A stretch of DNA of 57,032 nt from Pantoea wallisii (GCF_002095485.1 NZ_MLFS01000026.1:1-57032), one strand, 5' to 3'; positions 18,621 through 33,529 are shown, counted from the stretch's first letter. Numbers and translations: made by a program. The notes: generated by a model from the letters alone, not told the origin.

Positions 18621-18875
18621 TTATATTCGGGGGTGCTTCAGCAGTTTTTCCACGTAATTTCGCAGCATGAGGGTATCTGTGGTTTCCGCGCCCGGTGCCA
18701 GAGGCGGCATAGCGGTTTCAATACCGGTGACGATCTCATCGAAATGGTGAGGATCGAGTTTTCGCAGCATGGCCGTCAGCACAATCTCTAATGCCTCAAC
18801 CTGGACGACTAACTCTTTAGACTCTTCTTCTTTTTCTGCCAGTTTGAGCAGGAGTTCCGCAATCAGGTTTTTCAT
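18621..18875 (-). CDS. iraP: Anti-adaptor protein IraP
   Basis: 84 residues starting [22 protein letters not shown] as in E. coli IraP, with a coiled-coil N-terminal half ([17 protein letters not shown]) and the conserved end [11 protein letters not shown]. IraP binds RssB and blocks delivery of sigma-S (RpoS) to ClpXP during phosphate starvation. In E. coli it also neighbours psiF/phoA. Upstream lies a 213-base gene-free region containing two Cra-like palindromes, which may regulate it. Confidence 0.95.
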   Translation of the reverse strand: MKNLIAELLLKLAEKEEESKELVVQVEALEIVLTAMLRKLDPHHFDEIVTGIETAMPPLAPGAETTDTLMLRNYVEKLLKHPRI

Positions 18876-19011
18876 GCGCTTAACCCGGTGAGAGAGGGAG
18901 ACCTGACGTTAGCATTGAGAGGAATAAAACAACAAGCGTTTTCGCCCGCGTTTCCGGAAAAAAGCGCGCCAGGCGAAGCGTAAAAAAACGAATAAATTTC
19001 ACTATTTAGCG

Positions 19012-19057
19012 GCGAAACGTTTCACTGGCGATCGGTGCCGCGGTTGAAACGTTTCGC
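19012..19057. promoter_or_regulatory. Paired LacI-family (Cra/RbsR-like) operators
   Basis: Two copies of the palindrome GAAACGTTTC lie at 19014-19023 and 19046-19055, centres 32 bases apart, about three helical turns. Flanks GCGAAACGTTTCA and TGAAACGTTTCGC are exact reverse complements of each other. Each copy matches 11 of 12 bases of the Cra core TGAAACGTTTCA as I recall it, and also resembles RbsR sites. The pair sits 137-182 bases upstream of iraP (minus strand) and just beyond the stop of the small lipoprotein gene. No T tract, so a terminator is unlikely. Confidence 0.6.
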
Positions 19058-19088
19058 AGGTCTGGTTTACGTCACCGCTGGCGCGGAA

Positions 19089-19235
19089 TTAACGTGGTCC
19101 CTGATAGCCGTGGCCCGGACCGCCGCCACCCGGACCACCCCAGCCACCACCGCCACCGCCCGGCGGCGGGAAAAGACAACCGCTTAACGCAGTAACCAGT
19201 GCCAGGACGGCAGTCAGTTTAATAATACGCACCAT
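19089..19235 (-). CDS. Small glycine-rich lipoprotein
   Basis: 48 residues. Signal peptide and lipobox ALSGC with Cys at residue 20, then a low-complexity tail LFPPPGGGGGGWGGPGGGGPGHGYQGPR. GAGG lies 5 bases before the ATG at 19235, which decides the start. Short Gly/Pro-rich lipoproteins of this type occur in enterobacteria without known function; the tail is probably unstructured and surface or periplasm facing. Confidence 0.75.
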   Translation of the reverse strand: MVRIIKLTAVLALVTALSGCLFPPPGGGGGGWGGPGGGGPGHGYQGPR

Positions 19236-19447
19236 AATTACCTCTGAAGAGTGAAAACGGGCTGAGTGTATGAGGCAGCAAATGGCCCGACAATACAGAA
19301 TTCTCCGCAACCCGGCGCTATTCATCTCTGCTCACTACGCTTAACGTTTTAGTGACACGAGCCCGGCAAAAAACCCACAGATCAAGACGTAAAAAATCGG
19401 AGCGCGTTTGCAGGCGTGTCACGATGCGCATAACACGTAATAGCTGC

Positions 19448-19490
19448 TTTACAGCTACCGTATTTTCGCGCAATGTGAGCGCACTACAAT
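19448..19490 (+). promoter_or_regulatory. lac-type promoter/operator upstream of lacZ
   Basis: The 17-base core 19474-19490 (TGTGAGCGCACTACAAT) agrees with E. coli lacO1 (TGTGAGCGGATAACAAT) at 14 positions, including the whole left half-site. TTTACA at 19448-19453 equals the lac -35 hexamer; a TATTTT at 19461-19466 is an alternative -10 that would place the start point at the operator. The site ends 15 bases before the ATG. No lacI lies in the window. Confidence 0.6.
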
Positions 19491-19496
19491 GAGTGA

Positions 19497-23830
<4,334 letters not shown>

Positions 23831-24220
23831 GGGCGCGGATATCAAAAAATAAGAGGAGGCTGCAGTCTAACAATCCTGCAACATTGCCGGACGGCAAAAC
23901 ATGGCATGCGCGGAAAAACGCAGTTTTACACTGCTGAGCGTGATTCTGCTCACAGCAAATAGGGCGATGCGCCGGTTTTGTAGTGGCTTTATGTGCGATA
24001 ACACTCATCTCCGCAAGATAAGCGCATCGCGACACTCACTAAACGTGAAAAAATATGTCTATTCATTACTGACAATATTCATCACCGCAACTATGTTTAA
24101 AAAATCACCAGTTATCACTGGCGACGCGCTGCCCGTTCTGGACAGTTCGCATGCTTAACCCGTATTTCCCATGCTGCCAATTCAAGGCGGTGAGCATCGT
24201 TGTCTCTGCGGAGGTCAGCT
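23831..24220. other. Gene-free region between mdtG and ycgZ-like gene
   Basis: About 390 bases without a convincing gene, AT-richer than its flanks. It must hold the divergent promoters of mdtG and the YcgZ-like gene. A separated inverted repeat, GCGATGCGC (23964-23972) and GCGCATCGC (24022-24030), lies in the middle. An 85-codon plus-strand frame here has no ribosome-binding site and no recognisable sequence, so I do not call it. Confidence 0.5.
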
Positions 24221-24472
24221 ATGAGAACGCAGCCTGATAGCGCCAGTCGGGCGATTACCGACTACTTTAACAGCCCCGCCTGGCACGCGCCGCATGAGAG
24301 CGATCTGCTGGCGGCGATCATGCGTGAACTGATGGACGACGGACAACCCGCCACCAGCAAAGCGGTGATTGCCCGCGTGATCGCCCGGCTTGAATTTGAG
24401 GGGGATGAGCAGCGACTGCAGAGTTATCGCAATCTGCTGGCCCAGCTGCTCGAATCCGGGCCGCAGACGTAG
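24221..24472 (+). CDS. YcgZ/AriR (YmgB)-like two-component connector protein
   Basis: 83 residues. AITDYFNSPAWHAPHESDLLAAIMRELMDDGQPATSKAVIARVIARLE follows the small helical YcgZ/YmgA/AriR family (E. coli YcgZ: AITRYFAKANLHTQQETLGEIV). In E. coli these proteins act through the Rcs phosphorelay to induce colanic acid and reduce curli under cold and blue light. GGAGG is 7 bases before the ATG at 24221, so I use that rather than the upstream TTG. A single paralogue is present instead of the ycgZ-ymgABC set. Confidence 0.75.
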   Translation: MRTQPDSASRAITDYFNSPAWHAPHESDLLAAIMRELMDDGQPATSKAVIARVIARLEFEGDEQRLQSYRNLLAQLLESGPQT

Positions 24473-24484
24473 CGGCCCTTGCGG

Positions 24485-24802
24485 CTACTTTACGGCTCGC
24501 AGGTGGTCGGCATCGCTTACCGCCGCCCTGCCGCTCTGACGCTGATACAGGCACAGTTCACGCCCGATCTGGTTTTTCATATGCTTTTGCGGATAGCGCC
24601 CCTCCAGCAGCAGCGCATCGTAGCCCACGCTATCGTCATACTCAACCGGTTGGCCCACCACCTTCACGGCGTTGAGGCTGCTGGCTTTCAGGCAGGCCTG
24701 CTGCCGGGTTTTAGCGTATTGCTGCCAGGCGGCTTCACTGGATGCCTGCGCCAGCGGGCTGAGCAGCAGGGTTAACAGCAGGTATTTTGATACGTTTTTC
24801 AT
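24485..24802 (-). CDS. Small secreted hypothetical protein
   Basis: 105 residues. Sec signal peptide MKNVSKYLLLTLLLSPLAQA; mature part begins SSEAAWQQYAKTRQQACLKASSL and contains a second cysteine in GRELCLYQRQSG, so a single disulfide is possible. GGAGC sits 4 bases before the ATG at 24802, which decides the start. I do not recognise the family. It converges on the ycgZ-like gene with only 12 bases between the stop codons. A predicted terminator lies upstream, separating it from the I78-type gene. Confidence 0.7.
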   Translation of the reverse strand: MKNVSKYLLLTLLLSPLAQASSEAAWQQYAKTRQQACLKASSLNAVKVVGQPVEYDDSVGYDALLLEGRYPQKHMKNQIGRELCLYQRQSGRAAVSDADHLRAVK

Positions 24803-24853
24803 TATTGCTCCTCGTTCAAATCGCTTATTCATCATGCAGCGGCAATCCGCAGG

Positions 24854-24880
24854 TAAAAAAATTCCCGCCGGAGCGGGAAT
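24854..24880 (-). terminator. Terminator downstream of the I78-type inhibitor gene
   Basis: ATTCCCGC-cgga-GCGGGAAT, an 8-bp perfect stem, with seven A residues on its left that become a T run on the minus strand. It lies 110 bases past the stop codon of the I78-family gene and before the next minus-strand gene. Confidence 0.8.
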
Positions 24881-24990
24881 AAACAAGACGAGCATTGCAT
24901 ATTCGAGAGTGACGAGGAAATCTTCGTAATGCGCAGCTATCCTCGCCCGGCGCTATGACAGCCCAATGACAATGCGATGTCTGTTTCGTT

Positions 24991-25290
24991 TTATCCGCAG
25001 TAAACCTGAGAGATGTTGCCGCTGCGATCGCCCATGAAGTTCAGGCGACGCAGATTAAAGTCCATGGTGGCCGCACCGTTCCACGGAATGGCACGTACCG
25101 GTACATCAAAACGCTTGTTGTCGAGGGCTTTCAGCGGCTGGCCCACGTAATTCTGAAACTGCGAGGCGCCGCACTGATCGGTTTCCGGATCGTGGCTGGC
25201 CGCTGCGGCCGTGTCCGTTTTGCTGGCAGACTGGCAGGCGGTTAAGGCGAACATCGCCGTGAGCAGCAGCGCTTTTCCATAATGGGTCAC
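24991..25290 (-). CDS. Peptidase inhibitor I78 family lipoprotein
   Basis: 99 residues. Signal peptide with lipobox ALTAC, Cys at about residue 19. The mature part has the I78 inhibitor layout: DQCGASQFQNYVGQPLKAL, a central VRAIPWNGAATMDFNLRRLNF, and a terminal cysteine after NISQVYCG. Family members inhibit serine proteases such as elastase or subtilisin. The two cysteines (CGAS and VYCG) probably form the family disulfide. As a lipid-anchored periplasmic protein it may protect the envelope from foreign proteases (inference). Confidence 0.82.
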   Translation of the reverse strand: MTHYGKALLLTAMFALTACQSASKTDTAAAASHDPETDQCGASQFQNYVGQPLKALDNKRFDVPVRAIPWNGAATMDFNLRRLNFMGDRSGNISQVYCG

Positions 25291-25497
25291 GAGTTTTTCC
25301 TCCTGGATTAATAGACAACCGGTTTGCAGAGAGTAGCAAAGCGTGCCCGTGAAGCGGAAATTTTTCCAGCAGACTCGTCGTATAAGTGCGGTAAAAGCGC
25401 GATCTTTCTCTCACTCCTTCAGATTAATCGCACACTCTGTCTAAAAAATACGCATTCAGACACTACAATTAACTAAGAATTATCTGAGGAGGCAGTG

Positions 25498-25563
25498 ATG
25501 GAACTGATAATCTTTATTGGCTTCGCCGCGTTGATGACATTCGTCGCCGTGCGGGTCCGCTAA
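25498..25563 (+). CDS. Putative 21-residue membrane microprotein
   Basis: ATG GAA CTG ATA opens a 21-codon frame ending in TAA, preceded by GAGGAGG with 5 bases of spacing, a strong ribosome-binding site. The product MELIIFIGFAALMTFVAVRVR is one hydrophobic helix with a positive C-terminus, typical of enterobacterial single-pass microproteins. It overlaps the stop codon of the convergent GGDEF-EAL gene by three bases. I do not recognise a named homologue; the ribosome-binding site and amphipathic ends are the evidence. Confidence 0.6.
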   Translation: MELIIFIGFAALMTFVAVRVR

Positions 25564-28150
25564 GCCTGATTTTGCTCCTGATGCAGACGCGCGTTGAACG
25601 TGCTCAGCGGCATCGGCCGCCCCAGAAAGTAGCCCTGCCCCTCTTCGCAGGAGAGCGCTTTCAGCTCGTTCAACTGCGCTTCTGTCTCAATTCCCTCCGC
25701 CGTAATGGTGAGCGCAAAGGCACGCGCCAGACCGACGATACCCGCCACCACGGATTGCGCTTGTTTTGATTCAGGAAACTCCTTCATCCATGACCGATCG
25801 ATTTTCAGGCCGTTGAAGGGGAAGGTTTTCAGGTATCCCAACGCCGCATAGCCGGTGCCGAAATCATCCACCGTCAGCCGTACGCCCAGCGCCCGCAGCC
25901 CCTGCATAATCTCCAGCGCGCGATCCGGATCTTCAAACGTGACGTTTTCAGTGATCTCCAGTTCCAGCCGCGTTGCCGGTAAACCGCTCTGCGCCAGCGC
26001 ATGCGCTACGCGCTCCACCAGCCCGGGATGGCGAAACTCGACCGGCGAAATGTTGACGGAGACGTAGCGTGGCTCGCCCCAGTCACGCGCATCGTGACAG
26101 GCGCGCATCAGCACCCAATCACTGATGGCGGCGATGAGCCCGTTCTCCTCGGCTAACGGGATAAAGCGATCCGGCGTAATCCACTGATCGTCACTGTTTT
26201 GCCAGCGAATCAGCGCTTCTGCCCCTGCCAGCTGCCTACTTTGCAGCTGATAGCGCGGCTGGTAGTGCAGCGTAAACGCATCGGTACGCAGCGCATCTTC
26301 GATCGCCTGCACCATGTCACGTTTCGACTGCAAATGGCTGGCCATATCAGTTGAGTACCACACCCAGCGATCGCGCCCGTCGCTACGGGCCTGGCCCAAC
26401 GCAATATCTGCCAGCCTCAGCAGCGCTTCCGGCTGCGCGGCATCCTGCGGTGCGCAGACAATGCCCATGCTGGCGGTCAGGTTGAGCTGATGTGAACCGC
26501 TGATAATCGGCTGGTGTACCGCACGCTGCAAGGCGCGGCAGCGATACTCCACCGCCGCGCGACTGCTGGCCCGCAGAATCAGGATAAATTCGTCACCGCC
26601 CAGCCGGGCCGCCAGTTCGCCCGGGCCGATCAGGTTTTGTAGCCGCTGCGAGGTTTGATTCAGCACCACATCGCCAACCGTATGGCCCCAGGTATCGTTA
26701 ATCGGTTTGAACTGATCGAGATCGAAGCTGATGACGTAGATCGGCTCCTCTTCCGTTACGCTCTCCAGATGGCCGGTGAGAAACTCCTGCAGCTGCATGC
26801 GGTTCGCCAGCCCGGTGAGCATGTCATGGCGCGACAGAAACTGAATGCGCGCCTCAGCGTCCACTTCGTGCGTGACATCGGACACCGTGCCGCGAAAACC
26901 GACGCGCAGGCCGTTACGCACAATCGCTTTTGCCGCCAGCTGACCAATCCGCCGCTCGCCGCTGGCAGAGAGAAACTGGCAGCGCTGCGGCGTCTGCTGC
27001 ACATCGTCACACTGTCGTATCAGCGATGCCACCAGCGAATGGCTGGGGTGGCTCAGGAGCTGATCGAGGTGGCGCCCCAGCCAGGGTTTCACGTCATGCC
27101 CGGTCACGCGCGTGAAGCGTGATGAGAGATAGCAGAGGCGGCCCTGATCGTCGATCTCCCAAATCCAGTCCGAGGCTGCCTCGGCGAGGTCGCGGAAACG
27201 CTCTTCACTGTTGGCCAGCTCGCGCTGGCTGATAACCAGCATTTCAAAGCGCCGATCGGAGATCACTGCATTATGTAATGCGTGACGAATTACCCGGCGC
27301 GTGACCAGCGCAATCGCCAGCGCGGTAAACAGCAGTAGCGGCATGACCAGCCAGATCAACCCCATGCCCGGCTGTCGCGGCTGCCAGCGAATTACCAGCG
27401 GTTCTCCGCTCAGTGTCGGCTCCACCATGCGCGGCTCAATCAGTGCATCGCTCAGGTCGCTTGCTATCCGGGGGTGCTGCACGTTAAGCGCACTCCCCAG
27501 CGCCAGTAATTTATCAGGCGTGAAGATATTGATGAACACCATTACGGACGGTGGGCCAGGCGGTTCGGCAGATTCGGCACTTTGCCAACGCTAATCGGAA
27601 TAGCCGCAATCATGGCCGGTTGTTGATTAATCAGGGCGCTGTGCACAACGCCCTGCAGCGGCTGCCTGCGCGCGGCAGCGATCAGCCCGGCGCTCTGTGC
27701 GCCCAGCCAGCTCTCCAGCGACGCGTCCGACAGTGCACCGCGCACCAGCGTATAGCGCGTCTGGTCTGCGCCATCAATCACGAACACGCCATCGTAGTGA
27801 TACTCTTTGTAGAGATCGGCGCCAAAGTTCTCTTCATCCCACGCCCACGCTTTGTTCACGGTCAGGTGCAGGTTTTTCCACGCTTCGCCCCAGGTGGCGT
27901 AGTCGCGTACATTGGTGAGCAGCTCATGCTGCTGCGTCTGCCACGCCTGGCGCAGCAGGTTCTCATCCTGGTGCATCGCTTCGGCGTTCTGCCTGTGGGC
28001 GACAATCAACACCAGCAGCATGGAGAGCAGCATTACGCCAAACAGTAGCGAGGAGAGCGTGCGTAAGCTGCGCCGCGTGATGCGCACCGTGTGTGCTTCC
28101 ATATTGGCTCTGGCAGCTAAGCTGACGTGCCGATGATACTCAGAATTCAT
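25560..28150 (-). CDS. CHASE4-PAS-GGDEF-EAL cyclic-di-GMP enzyme, frameshifted in this sequence
   Basis: Two abutting frames join into about 863 residues: TM helix, periplasmic CHASE4 sensor (NVRDYATWGEAWKNLHL), second TM helix, PAS domain, GGDEF domain with intact RLGGDEF, and EAL domain with EALIRW and a full C-terminal EGIETEAQL. No RxxD inhibitory site precedes GGDEF. Both cyclase and phosphodiesterase motifs look intact, so the net activity is undecidable. The first frame ends HRP-TAA at 27542; restoring one G at about 27545 gives HRPVMVFINIFTPDK, keeping the CHASE4 domain whole. The stop overlaps an ATG (TAATG), so a split, coupled gene is possible but cuts through the domain. Start: ATG at 28150 or 28102, both with weak ribosome sites. 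Confidence 0.85.
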
Positions 28151-28357
28151 GCGTCGTGCTCGCGAAACAGAGGCAGCAAAAAGGTGGTCGCGCTGGCCGC
28201 GCGGCCCTGTCATCGTTTTTTCGGTTATCGGCGCAGCGGGCGACAGATTTAGTCTTCAGGGTGGAATATTTGTACAGGCAGAAATGTCCGGCTACGCACC
28301 TCGACAGCGGTGATCGCCATTGCTACTATGCGGTTTCCTCTGCCCGCTGAGTCGCCT

Positions 28358-29005
28358 ATGGACACCCAATCCGACAAAGTTACGTTAACGCTGTTCTACG
28401 TTGGTAGCTTTGTGGTTTATTACCTCGTTACCATGCTGATTACGCTGTTCCCCAACTATGGGGCGCTGCGTAATAACGGTTTACTGGTGCCGGTGCTGTG
28501 TCTGTTTGAGTTCGCGGTGATCTATCCGCTCTACCGTTTTTACTGCCAGCGCCGCACGGATATTCCGCTCGGTTTTCTGCGTCCCGGTCAGGCGCTGCTA
28601 TTTATCGGCGCGCTGTTTGTGCTGATGGTGGCACAAACGCAGTTTTTACAGCCGGAGGGCTGGCTGATTGAGCAGAGCCAGCAGGGGCGTACCTCAATGC
28701 TGATCCTGCTGCTGACGGCGGTCTTGCTGGCGCCGGTATTCGAAGAGGTGCTGTTCCGCGGCTTCCTGCTGCAGGCATTTCTGCTGTGGGCACCGAAGAG
28801 CCGCTTTGCCTGTATGCTGCTGACGTCGCTGCTGTTTGCCGCCATGCATACGCAGTACGTGCACTGGGAAACCGTAGTGGCGCTGACGCTGTTCTCTCTG
28901 CTGCTGTGCTATGCACGCCTGCGCAGCAGTAGCCTGGCGCTGCCGATCTTCCTGCATACGCTGAATAATCTTATCGCTATTTTGCCCGCCTGGTTTTACG
29001 CCTGA
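28358..29005 (+). CDS. CPBP-family intramembrane glutamic endopeptidase
   Basis: 215 residues, about six to seven TM helices. The CAAX-protease/bacteriocin-processing motifs are present: EEVLFRGFLL (catalytic glutamates and arginine), a second motif FAAMHTQY with a histidine, and a third HTLNN near the C-terminus. Bacterial members process or degrade membrane substrates or give bacteriocin immunity; no substrate is suggested by the neighbours. I chose the ATG at 28358 (MDTQSDK) at the first good homology-like start; the ribosome-binding site is weak. Transcribed toward ascG. Confidence 0.85.
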   Translation: MDTQSDKVTLTLFYVGSFVVYYLVTMLITLFPNYGALRNNGLLVPVLCLFEFAVIYPLYRFYCQRRTDIPLGFLRPGQALLFIGALFVLMVAQTQFLQPEGWLIEQSQQGRTSMLILLLTAVLLAPVFEEVLFRGFLLQAFLLWAPKSRFACMLLTSLLFAAMHTQYVHWETVVALTLFSLLLCYARLRSSSLALPIFLHTLNNLIAILPAWFYA

Positions 29006-29081
29006 TCGCCCTCACTGTTTATTCACGCCGCCCTTAATTTGCCAGCGATTTCAGGTAGTATCGCGTTTTAAGCATTAAGGA

Positions 29082-30119
29082 ATGATGGTCGTAACGCTGA
29101 TGATTACCATGCTGGATGTAGCCCGTAAGGCTGGCGTTTCTAAAGCAACCGTGTCGCGCGTGCTGGCGGGCAATCGCTATGTCAGTAAAACCACGCAGCA
29201 GAAGGTGTTTAAGGCGATTGAGGAGACCGGCTACCGGCCCAACCTGCTGGCGCGCAGCCTGGCCACGCAGAAGTCGCAGAATATTGGCCTTATCGTGACG
29301 CATTCGCTATTTAACGGCCCCTACTTTAGTGAACTGCTGTATCAAACCGCCACGTTAACCAACAATTACGGCCGCCAGCTGATTCTTGCCGACGGTAAAA
29401 CCTGTGCTGATGATGAGCGCGCGGCCATTGAGTTTCTGCTCGATCTACGTTGTGACGCCATCATTATCTATCCCCGCTTTCTTGATACCGCCGCGCTGGA
29501 AGCCATTATCGATCAGCACGATATCCCGATTATGGTGGTGAATCGCCAGCTGCAGCAGCACCCTGAGCACTGTGTTTGGGCCTCGCACCAGCAAAATACG
29601 TTTGATGCGGTGAGTTACCTGATTGAGCGCGGCCATCATGAGATTGCGTTTATCAGCGGCCTGCCCGGCTCGCCAACTGCCGCCGCCCGTTTGGCGGGGT
29701 ATCGCCAGGCGCTGACGGCGCATGCGTTGCCGTTTGCCGATGAGCGCGTGTTGCCAGGTGCGTGGACGCCAGAGAGCGGCCAGCTGGCGACCCGGCAGCT
29801 GCTGGCCTCCGGCGTGCCGTTCAGTGCGTTAATGGCGAGTAATGATGACATGGCGATTGGTGCCGCACTGGCGCTGAGTGCTGCCGGTCGACGGTTGCCG
29901 CAGGATGTGTCACTGATGGGGTTCGACGATATTCGCATGGCGGAATTTTTCCTGCCGCCGTTGACCACCGTGCATGTGCCGGTGGCGGAGATGATTCAGC
30001 ATACGCTGGCGCAGCTGGTGGCGATGCTGGAAGGTGAGGATGTGAACCCGCTGCCGCCTTTTAGCGGACGGTTAATCGAACGCGCTTCGGTTGCCGATGG
30101 GCCATTTAAAGGCCGGTAA
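29082..30119 (+). CDS. ascG: AscG-type LacI-family repressor of beta-glucoside genes
   Basis: 345 residues. Helix-turn-helix MLDVARKAGVSKATVSRVLAGNRYVS at the N-terminus, then a periplasmic-binding-protein-like effector domain. Extensive identity to E. coli AscG: ETGYRPNLLARSLATQ, YFSELL, LDLRCDAIIIYPRF, FSALMASNDDMAIGA and EMIQ in the C-terminus. AscG represses the arbutin/salicin/cellobiose genes ascFB. Here the PTS and 6-phospho-beta-glucosidase operon lies just downstream, converging, and its promoter carries an AscG-type operator. Start could be 29082, 29085 or 29100 (MITMLDVA, best match to E. coli). Confidence 0.9.
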   Translation: MMVVTLMITMLDVARKAGVSKATVSRVLAGNRYVSKTTQQKVFKAIEETGYRPNLLARSLATQKSQNIGLIVTHSLFNGPYFSELLYQTATLTNNYGRQLILADGKTCADDERAAIEFLLDLRCDAIIIYPRFLDTAALEAIIDQHDIPIMVVNRQLQQHPEHCVWASHQQNTFDAVSYLIERGHHEIAFISGLPGSPTAAARLAGYRQALTAHALPFADERVLPGAWTPESGQLATRQLLASGVPFSALMASNDDMAIGAALALSAAGRRLPQDVSLMGFDDIRMAEFFLPPLTTVHVPVAEMIQHTLAQLVAMLEGEDVNPLPPFSGRLIERASVADGPFKGR

Positions 30120-30358
30120 CTGTACACATTTCATCGCTGCGGCTACTGAGTATGGTCAGAGGAGCGCATGAGCACGCACGGAACGTTAACGGCCGCGTTC
30201 ATGCGGGCCTCGTCGCGCGGCATCCCTGCCGCGTGACGTCCGGGCTTACCTCACGCTCCCCTCTTCCCTTTATCATCATGTCGCTGTTTCTGAACATCCA
30301 ACGCTTTTGTTTCGGAGTAGCGACCCGCCGCAGGGCCGCCAGATCCGCAGGGTCATCG

Positions 30359-31807
<1,449 letters not shown>

Positions 31808-31810
31808 TTA

Positions 31811-32128
31811 TTAACATGCGGCCAGTTCGCGCCGCAGCTGGATGATCTCTTCCGCCAGTTCACGGCAGAGCATGGCGTTCATCAGGTGATCCTGCGCGTG
31901 CACCATGATCAGGTTCACCGGGATTTTGCCGCAGCCTTCGTCTGCCCCGATCAGTTCAGTCTGAATGCGGTGCGCGGCTTTTGCCGCCTGGGTGGCCTCC
32001 GTCAGCATCGCGTCGGCGCGCGTCCAGTCCTGTTGTCGTGCCGCCCGCAGCGCCTCCATCGAACAGGAGCGGGCCTCTCCTGCCTGAATGATCAGCTCCA
32101 TTACCGTACTTTCATCAATTTCCATCAT
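31811..32128 (-). CDS. PTS lactose/cellobiose-type IIA component
   Basis: 105 residues, all-helical IIA of the lactose/cellobiose family. Phosphorylated histidine in VNLIMVHAQDHLMNAM (His77), with the upstream GEARS segment also conserved. It receives phosphate from HPr and passes it to IIB. Start overlaps the IIC stop codon (ATGATG after AAGGAG), so translation is coupled. Order IIB-IIC-IIA-glucosidase is the usual one for cellobiose-type systems. Confidence 0.92.
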   Translation of the reverse strand: MMEIDESTVMELIIQAGEARSCSMEALRAARQQDWTRADAMLTEATQAAKAAHRIQTELIGADEGCGKIPVNLIMVHAQDHLMNAMLCRELAEEIIQLRRELAAC

Positions 32129-33441
32129 GACTCCTTAACCGGTTGCGCTACGACGGCTTGTTCCTGCTCCTGCAGCAGCAGCTGACGTTCATACATTTTG
32201 AAAAACGGGTAGTAGATCAGCGTGGCGATTGCGACCAGCACCGCGATCAATACGATGACGCGCCAGTCCCAGCCGGTTGACCAGGCCGCGCCGATCGGTG
32301 CAGGCGTCGTCCACGGTGCCAGCGACACCACATGGTTGATCAGATTGGTTTTGGTGGCTGTCCAGGCGATCACCGCATTCACCAGCGGCGCACAGAGAAA
32401 CGGGATAAACAGAATCGGGTTCATGACCACCGGCGAACCAAAAATCACCGGCTCATTGATATTGAATATGCTCGGCACGATGCTCAGCTTGCCGATAGAG
32501 CGCAGGTGCGCCGACTGACTGCGCAGATAGAGCAGGACTAAGCCCATGGTTGAGCCGGAGCCGCCAATCACAATAAAGAACTGCCAGAAGGGTTCGATAA
32601 ACACATGGCTAATCGGTTCGCCGGCGTTGAGTGCCTGCTGGTTAAGCCCCAGATTAGTCAGCCAGAACGCCTGCAAAATCCCGCCGACGATCACGGCGCC
32701 GTGGATGCCGGCAAACCACAGCATATGGCACAGCAATACAGCCACCAGCACCGCCGGCAGCGAATCGGATGCAGAGATGATCGGCGCAAAAATGGCCATG
32801 ATCGCCTGCGGTAACAGCATGCCAAACTGCGCCTGCACCCACAGGCTGAGCGGAAACAGCGTGAGAAAGATGGCGATGATAGGGATCAGCAGATCAAACG
32901 ACTGGCGGATTTTCGGCGGTACCTGCTCCGGCAGCTTAAAGCCGATGTTGCGCTTCTGCAGAAAATGCATCAGCTCGGTGGCAAACAGCGCCACCAGAAT
33001 CGCGGTAAAGATCCCTTCGCCACCGAGTGATCCCACCGGCAGGGTTTTATCACTCTGCGGGGCAGCCACCACCAGGAAGGCCATCAGCGACAGGCTGGCT
33101 GCCATAAAGCCGTTCATCTTATAGCTGTTGGCCAGGTTGTAAGCGATGGCGCTGGCGATATAGAGCGCCATGATGCCCATCGTCATGTTATAGGGCATCA
33201 TGATCTGCGCTTCGTGTACTTTCACCATCCCCAGCCACCACTGAGCAAACGCCCATGAGCTGTCGGCAGAAAACGGCGGATGCGCGAACAGCAGCATAAA
33301 CGAGCCAACAATCAGAAAGGGCATTGAAGCGATAAACCCATCGCGAATAGCGATCACATGGCGCTGACTGGAGAGACGCCCGGCCAGCGGGCTGATGCGA
33401 TTTTCAATCACACCAAATAACGATTCACTAATGCTGCTCAT
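32125..33441 (-). CDS. PTS cellobiose-type IIC permease
   Basis: 438 residues, polytopic membrane channel of the lactose/cellobiose PTS family. Family features: RDGFIASMPFLIVGSFMLLFAHPPF near the start, and FNINEPVIFGSPVVMNPILFIPF, the NEPxxFG sugar-binding loop with its glutamate. I chose the ATG at 33441 with AGGAG 7 bases upstream; a longer frame to 33468 lacks such a site. Second gene of the operon, 88 bases after IIB. Confidence 0.93.
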   Translation of the reverse strand: MSSISESLFGVIENRISPLAGRLSSQRHVIAIRDGFIASMPFLIVGSFMLLFAHPPFSADSSWAFAQWWLGMVKVHEAQIMMPYNMTMGIMALYIASAIAYNLANSYKMNGFMAASLSLMAFLVVAAPQSDKTLPVGSLGGEGIFTAILVALFATELMHFLQKRNIGFKLPEQVPPKIRQSFDLLIPIIAIFLTLFPLSLWVQAQFGMLLPQAIMAIFAPIISASDSLPAVLVAVLLCHMLWFAGIHGAVIVGGILQAFWLTNLGLNQQALNAGEPISHVFIEPFWQFFIVIGGSGSTMGLVLLYLRSQSAHLRSIGKLSIVPSIFNINEPVIFGSPVVMNPILFIPFLCAPLVNAVIAWTATKTNLINHVVSLAPWTTPAPIGAAWSTGWDWRVIVLIAVLVAIATLIYYPFFKMYERQLLLQEQEQAVVAQPVKES

Positions 33442-33529
33442 GAGTGAGCTCCTTGCATCAGGCGACAAGAGAATAAGCCTGCAGAGATCGCCACAGGCTC
33501 AGACAATTATTTTGCGGGCGGCCAGGTAC

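Noticed and set aside
23901..24158. 85-codon plus-strand ORF between mdtG and the ycgZ-like gene
   Set aside because: No Shine-Dalgarno sequence and a mixed composition without any recognisable domain.
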